From Zeus faber (taxonomy: Eukaryota > Chordata > Actinopteri > Zeiformes > Zeidae), in NCBI GenBank assembly GCA_960531495.1, contig OY482847.1, forward strand, positions 25,053,775-25,117,774: DNA of 64,000 nt, given 5' to 3'. Below the pieces are notes generated by a model. It saw only the letters and a program-made list of their open reading frames with translations, was not told where the DNA came from and did no database searches. A program made the position numbers and the translations under genes. Shown piece after piece: positions 59,276 to 64,000 of the stretch. Numbering within the stretch: position 1 is the first letter of the stretch; each line of letters begins with the position of its first letter.

Positions 59276-61652
59276 TAAAAAATATAAATTTTATTATTAT
59301 ATTGTGAAATTAACTATGAATATATTAAGTGAATAAGCAAGCAGGCTAAATGCTTTTAATAAAATAAGTAAATATTATACTGAATTTCAGTTTTATATCA
59401 TCACTTTGAAGGATCACAATCACACCTCAGCAAAGGATTTTCAATCACTATTTCTCTTGAATTACTTGTCTTGAACTGCTCCATGCAAATGTCAAAATAA
59501 ATACTATTTAAGGACTATTTTCTTTTTTATCCTAATTTATTTTTAATATAATCTATGCTGTCAGCAGGCTTGGCAGGGCCATTTTCGATAGATTGAACGT
59601 GGCTTTCAAAGCTCAAACAGCCTATATTATTAATGCGGGTTAAATAATGCGGTCGATAAATCAAGCACATGATTGAATGGAGCTTTTTAAGCGCAATCAT
59701 TAGCTTTTTTTATTTTTTGCTTTTGTGAGATTTCACCTATTCATTAGGATCAGTTATCAGCGATTAAAATTCTCATTGATTCACAGTAACTAGTCCTTTG
59801 AGCGTGGTGGATGTTGGATTTTTCTCAGTGTTTTCCCCGCAGTTTCTAAACGAGAAAGTATCTATTCTGGAGGGATGTGACGGAAGGAGGGATGGGATGT
59901 TGCTGTGGGTTCAGGTGTTTTTCAGGCAAGAAGAGGTAGAGTCAGGATTGATCCGAACATTGAATGAAGTGCAAAAGCTCCAGGTCAAATTCAGAGTCAA
60001 ACACACTTTCACTTTCTCATTTTTGCCTTTCCGTCAGTGGGAAAATCACTTTATTGACAAGGTACTTTTTAAAATTACTGTACTTGGAAATTACCCTCTG
60101 CATTAAACCTTACCTATCAGGAGTAGTCTGAAGGCATAGTCTGGTTCTAAGGCTCTCTGGTGCTTTGCTCAAAGGCACTTATCATGGAAATGTGAAAGTA
60201 CAAATGTTGAAAGAAACGCATCAGGAATAGGAAATTAAAGAACATTAAAAAAAATAGTATATTAAAACTAAAAAGAAAAGTACACATTTATATCTATTGG
60301 GATGATATATTAAAAGTAATACTTTAAATCACTGGCACATATACAATAATCTCTGAGTAATACACAGGGAGAATTGTAAATATTAGTAGTAGTAGTAACA
60401 ATTAATTAATAACAATAATAATCATATCAAATGATGTAGTAATAATAATGTATTATGTTATGATATAACTGGTATTCATTCAGGTCTTAAACTGATCGAG
60501 TTCCATTACATCTTGACTTTGCATGATCATTGCACATAGTAAATGCAATGGATGTATTTTTATAATATAATGAATTCATTATTTTTATATCCACAGCTTT
60601 CCAATTGACACAAAGTAATACAAGATCATATCATTTTCTTAATCCCCATAAATACTTAATGAATTTCTAATGAATGCCACTCTTACTGTTACTGGTGTAT
60701 TACTGGGTGATAAGCATTTAATTCTACATGAAGCTTACACAGAAATTGCTGTCGCTTAATTAACCGCCCGTAGTTAAAAGCGTCACCACAATGTACATGC
60801 AGCACAAACCTAAACCAATGTAAAAGTATTTAGAAATAAGAGCAGACACAGCAGTTGTAGAACACACTGATAACAAGTGTCATGAGACTTGGATTTCATT
60901 TGTAAGAAGTACATCTGTTAAAAGTACTGCATTCGCAATTAACACCACTCCGGTTACGTAGATATGTTTGAATAAAATATTATTGATTGTAGCTTAAAAT
61001 TGTATTTAACATTTTTAATATTGTCTATACTATCATAAAAAACTGTTATAACAATGAAATATAGTTGTTGAAACTACATTCAAATGATGGTTATTATGCT
61101 GTTAATTAGCTGGACTTTAGGCTACACCTACAGACCTCTGTTCGACGTCCTTTTTAAAGAAAAAAATGTTCAGTTGGTTACACGAAAAAAAACCAACGCA
61201 TTTGAGTCACTGGATCAACTTAAAGAAATGCTTACATTTGTTAAACAGATATTAGTTTTTTCCTCAACTTAAAATATGCATCTTTCAGCATTTCTCAATT
61301 TCAAGTTAGGAACACGCAAGGAATAGATTTTTACAAAAGTAAACCAGTTTTTTAAGTTGATCCAATGACTGCAACACAATTTCTTCTTCAGTGTAGTTTT
61401 CTGTGACTTTGCCTTCCTCCTTGTTATCACACGAGAATACGCTCAAAACGTTCAGTTTCCCACTATTATTAAAATTTTCTAATTGCGCTCCAGTTTTTAA
61501 GCTGTTCCTTTCCATCCTTCCATTAACCTTTGACCCCTCTTCAAACCCTTTCCTTAAGATTCATAAGAGAGGTGAAGACGAGGACACAATTAGCGCGACT
61601 TTGCATCGCTGGCTGTGTTTCTAATTGCCAGATCTTTTCCGATTCGATTGCT
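59276..61652. other. Intergenic, mostly AT-rich unique sequence
   Basis: The part at 59520-59790 and the open frame at 59798-60106 (102 codons) look like unique DNA, but no protein family is recognised. TAGTAG and AATAAT short runs occur near 60385-60430. Confidence 0.4.
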
Positions 61653-61712
61653 CAAGATAAGATAAGATACTTTAGTTCCCCCCAGGGGGAAATGCAGGGG
61701 TTACAGCGGCAA
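61653..61712. mobile_element. Short non-LTR-tail-like fragment
   Basis: AAGATAAGATAAGATACTTT followed by CCCCCAGGGGGAAATGCAGG resembles a common fish retroposon tail of the type TTTATTGATCCCCAGGGGGAA. It is too short to classify. Confidence 0.4.
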
Positions 61713-62680
61713 TGAAACAGCGCAGGCCAAGACAGGGATGCGAAGTCAGATGTTATAGAACAATTGTTTTATTAAAATTGAAATACAAAATGAAACAGAA
61801 AATAAAAATGAAGATAGAAATAAAGTAAAAAAATAAAAATGGATTGGGATCGTCCAACACTGTATCCTGCGCAGCAAATGGAAAAATAAAGGGAAAAGAT
61901 TATGGTTTTCCTAAACTCCCATAAGGGCAAGGAGCCCCCCCCCCCCCCCCCAAAAAAAAAAAAAGGTTATAGAGGTGACGATACTTGAGGATTATCTTCT
62001 GAGAGGGTTGGCTTGGAACCGGGATCCTTAAAAAAATCCTCCACGCACTTGAAATGTGAAGCTGGTGCTTTTTCTTAATTGAAGCTTTTTCTTTTTTTCC
62101 AAGCAATACTTTTGTCTCGAAAGTTTTTTTTCTCTCCCCCCCCCCCCGCCCCCCCCTCTTCTGCTTTGAACGTTTTCCACTTTGAAACCTGGTTGATGTA
62201 TCCGGGTAAACTGTGTCCTGGTAATTAGTGGTTATCGGCCCTCTGAGGACGGGTGGCGGTGGTGGAGACCCGTTCTGCGGCTTCTCAAAATATCCCTCCA
62301 ATTCCCAATTACGCTTCCTCCACCCCGCTTTGAGGTGCTTATATTTCAAATTACGACGGCTTTGACGTGCTGTGGTTATCTCGAACCCTCATAAAACCAA
62401 ATTGTAATTGCCTTTTTCGGGGATGCTCTATCTGTCTCCACGACGGTGTCAAACAATTTCAGTTAGAATAGTCTTTTAATTTGCTGTTTGTTTGAACTTA
62501 AAGCCATCCGTTGCAACAGTCATTTTGGTTTCGCTTTTTCCTTCGGCGTCTGACAACATCCTCCACCTCCTTTTGTCTGAGTCAAGTTTGTGTGCCACGA
62601 ACCAAAACCAACTGAACAATACGAACCACAATTAAAATCACCTTGCACAAAATGAATATCATAATATTTATTTACCGGTA
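61713..62680. other. Intergenic with C17/A13 run
   Basis: A run of about 17 C is followed by 13 A at 61935-61964. A second C-rich run lies near 62136-62156. No gene is supported. Confidence 0.45.
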
Positions 62681-62938
62681 CTCCTCACTTAACAACCTAC
62701 CTGTTTAACGACTGTTCAGACTTACCGTGTGTACAATACTGCGGCGTCTCAGCGTCAAGCATCTCATCCCATCACCGTTCTCAGCCTCAGTCTCGTTCCT
62801 TCAGTCAGTCAGTATTCACTACACTGGCGTTCAAAACCTCCCGGACTGAAATAATGGTAAGGGGGCGGGTCCTCGCTTATCCACCAATTCGATTAACGAC
62901 CTGGTCGCGGGAACGGAACTCAGTGGTTAAGTGAGGAG
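62681..62938. mobile_element. pogo/Tigger-like MITE, 258 bp
   Basis: CTCCTCACTTAACAAC at the left and GTGGTTAAGTGAGGAG at the right are inverted repeats with one mismatch in 16. TA dinucleotides flank both ends (62679-62680 and 62939-62940), fitting a Tc1/mariner-superfamily TA target. Interior phrases such as GATTAACGACCTGG recall pogo/Tigger-type elements. No transposase is present. Confidence 0.75.
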
Positions 62939-64000
62939 TACTTGTATTTACAAAAAACAAAAATGTCTACAGAAGAGGATAAGTGGCTCATGAAAAAAAT
63001 AATATTTGCATGTAAAATAAATGTATTTGAGGACAGAGATTAATCTCAGAATTCTGATAATAAAGTCAGGATTTTCGAGATTAAAGTCAGAATTCTGAAT
63101 TTTTTTTCCGCGTGAGTTTAATTTCTCGAATTCTAAGAGAGTAAACTCTGAATTTTCATGTGGCCTACATCGTCTTCTGTCTTGTTCATTGGTCGTACTG
63201 TAAATGTTTGTTTGCGAAAGCACAGATTTGGGTCCACTAGGTCGCAGTATCACACACATTAATTCAACCTGTCTGCTTAAAGCACAGACTCAACTTACCT
63301 GGGAGCCACTGTAGGTAGAGTCCGGGTGAGGCTTGTCCGCATCAAGTATTCCACAAAAAAAGGGTTTCAAGTATTCCAAAAAAAAGTACAACTGATCCAA
63401 TCTTCTCAATCTTTATTAATCACAGTTCAGAACATGAACGGTTCTTCAGAACATAGGCTTCTCTTACCTACTCCTTACTGCACTAAACACTAAACTTTGA
63501 TGTCAAGTAGGGGGCCCCAAAATATCGTAATAGTAAGCTAATAAGCCTATTATAATAAGCTGCAGCAGAGTGCTGAGTTGTTCAATAGTAAAGGGGAACC
63601 AACATTTTAAAAAGCCTTGGGGTGAAAAACAGCGATCCTACAGTATCTTTAAAGCCTCATGGGATGCCCCAATAAATCAATCATTCATGCACAGAAATGT
63701 ACGTTAAACCATGTGTATGTATATTTCTATTGAAAGTGTCAAATTAATCAGCGTGTCTTGTCCAAGAAGGATTTTTAAATCCATGCACTGCTCGTGGTGG
63801 TAGCCAAGGGGAGATTTCAAGGACATGCCATCCTACCACCTGTTTTAAATAATTCACAATATATTCAGTGTCTTTTGTCGTGTTCAAAATGTCCAAATCC
63901 GGAATGAAGCGATGAAACTGTAACTTTGAGCTACGGAGAGTTTATTGGACGGTTTGAGAATCTACCAAAAAAAAATTAAAAACTTTATGTAACTTTATTT
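62939..64000. other. Intergenic; short degenerate repeat near 63035-63155
   Basis: Words of the type AAAGTCAGAATTCTGA recur with changes at 63035-63155, a pattern common in fish. The remainder shows nothing supported up to the window end. Confidence 0.45.

Overview
The window looks like teleost fish nuclear DNA. It is intron-rich and AT-leaning, with long dinucleotide and tetranucleotide arrays and a fish-typical mix of mobile elements: a Tf1/sushi-group chromovirus, a Gmr1-like Ty3/gypsy element, L2 and other jockey-superfamily LINEs, a tRNA-derived SINE with an L2 tail, and hAT-like and pogo-like non-autonomous DNA transposons. No prokaryotic signals are present: no operons, CRISPR arrays or ribosome binding sites. 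I saw no rRNA or functional tRNA genes.

The only host gene I can support is the 3' end of a plus-strand gene at about 1.7-11.3 kb. Three exons (1732-1821, 3382-3456, 10761-10868) have good splice sites, are all in phase 0, and together encode a polar 90-residue C-terminus ending in TAA, followed by polyadenylation signals. I do not recognise the gene. Its last intron holds an L2 fragment and a minus-strand Gmr1-like element whose integrase lies upstream of its reverse transcriptase (about 6.5-10.0 kb).

From 11.3 to 64 kb I find no secure host exon. Landmarks: a dispersed repeat ending in (GAA)n at 12.2-12.8 kb; a SINE at 16.5 kb; a 2.2-kb GTAG satellite with higher-order structure at 17.1-19.3 kb; a complete but dead sushi-type chromovirus at 24.1-29.2 kb with both LTRs, a 5-bp target duplication and a self-priming primer site; a long degenerate LINE at 29.9-32.5 kb; a hAT-like element at 32.6-33.6 kb; an ATT hairpin at 39.1 kb; a 31-bp minisatellite at 40.2 kb; a TA-centred inverted repeat at 42.4 kb; a 22-bp G/C-skewed minisatellite at 43.2 kb; a GATA array at 44.7 kb; a hAT-type MITE at 45.5-46.3 kb; a minus-strand L2 at 50.3-51.9 kb; and a pogo-like MITE at 62.7-62.9 kb. 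The remaining stretches look like unique intergenic sequence, some possibly regulatory.

The most informative observations concern element biology. The chromovirus carries a 9-nt primer site complementary to the predicted start of its own mRNA. The Gmr1-like element shows the copia-like domain order. The SINE and an L2 fragment share a nearly identical 3' tail. An unclassified dispersed family ends in CCCCTAA-type microsatellite-seeding tails. All gene and element names come from reading motifs by eye; no database search was possible.
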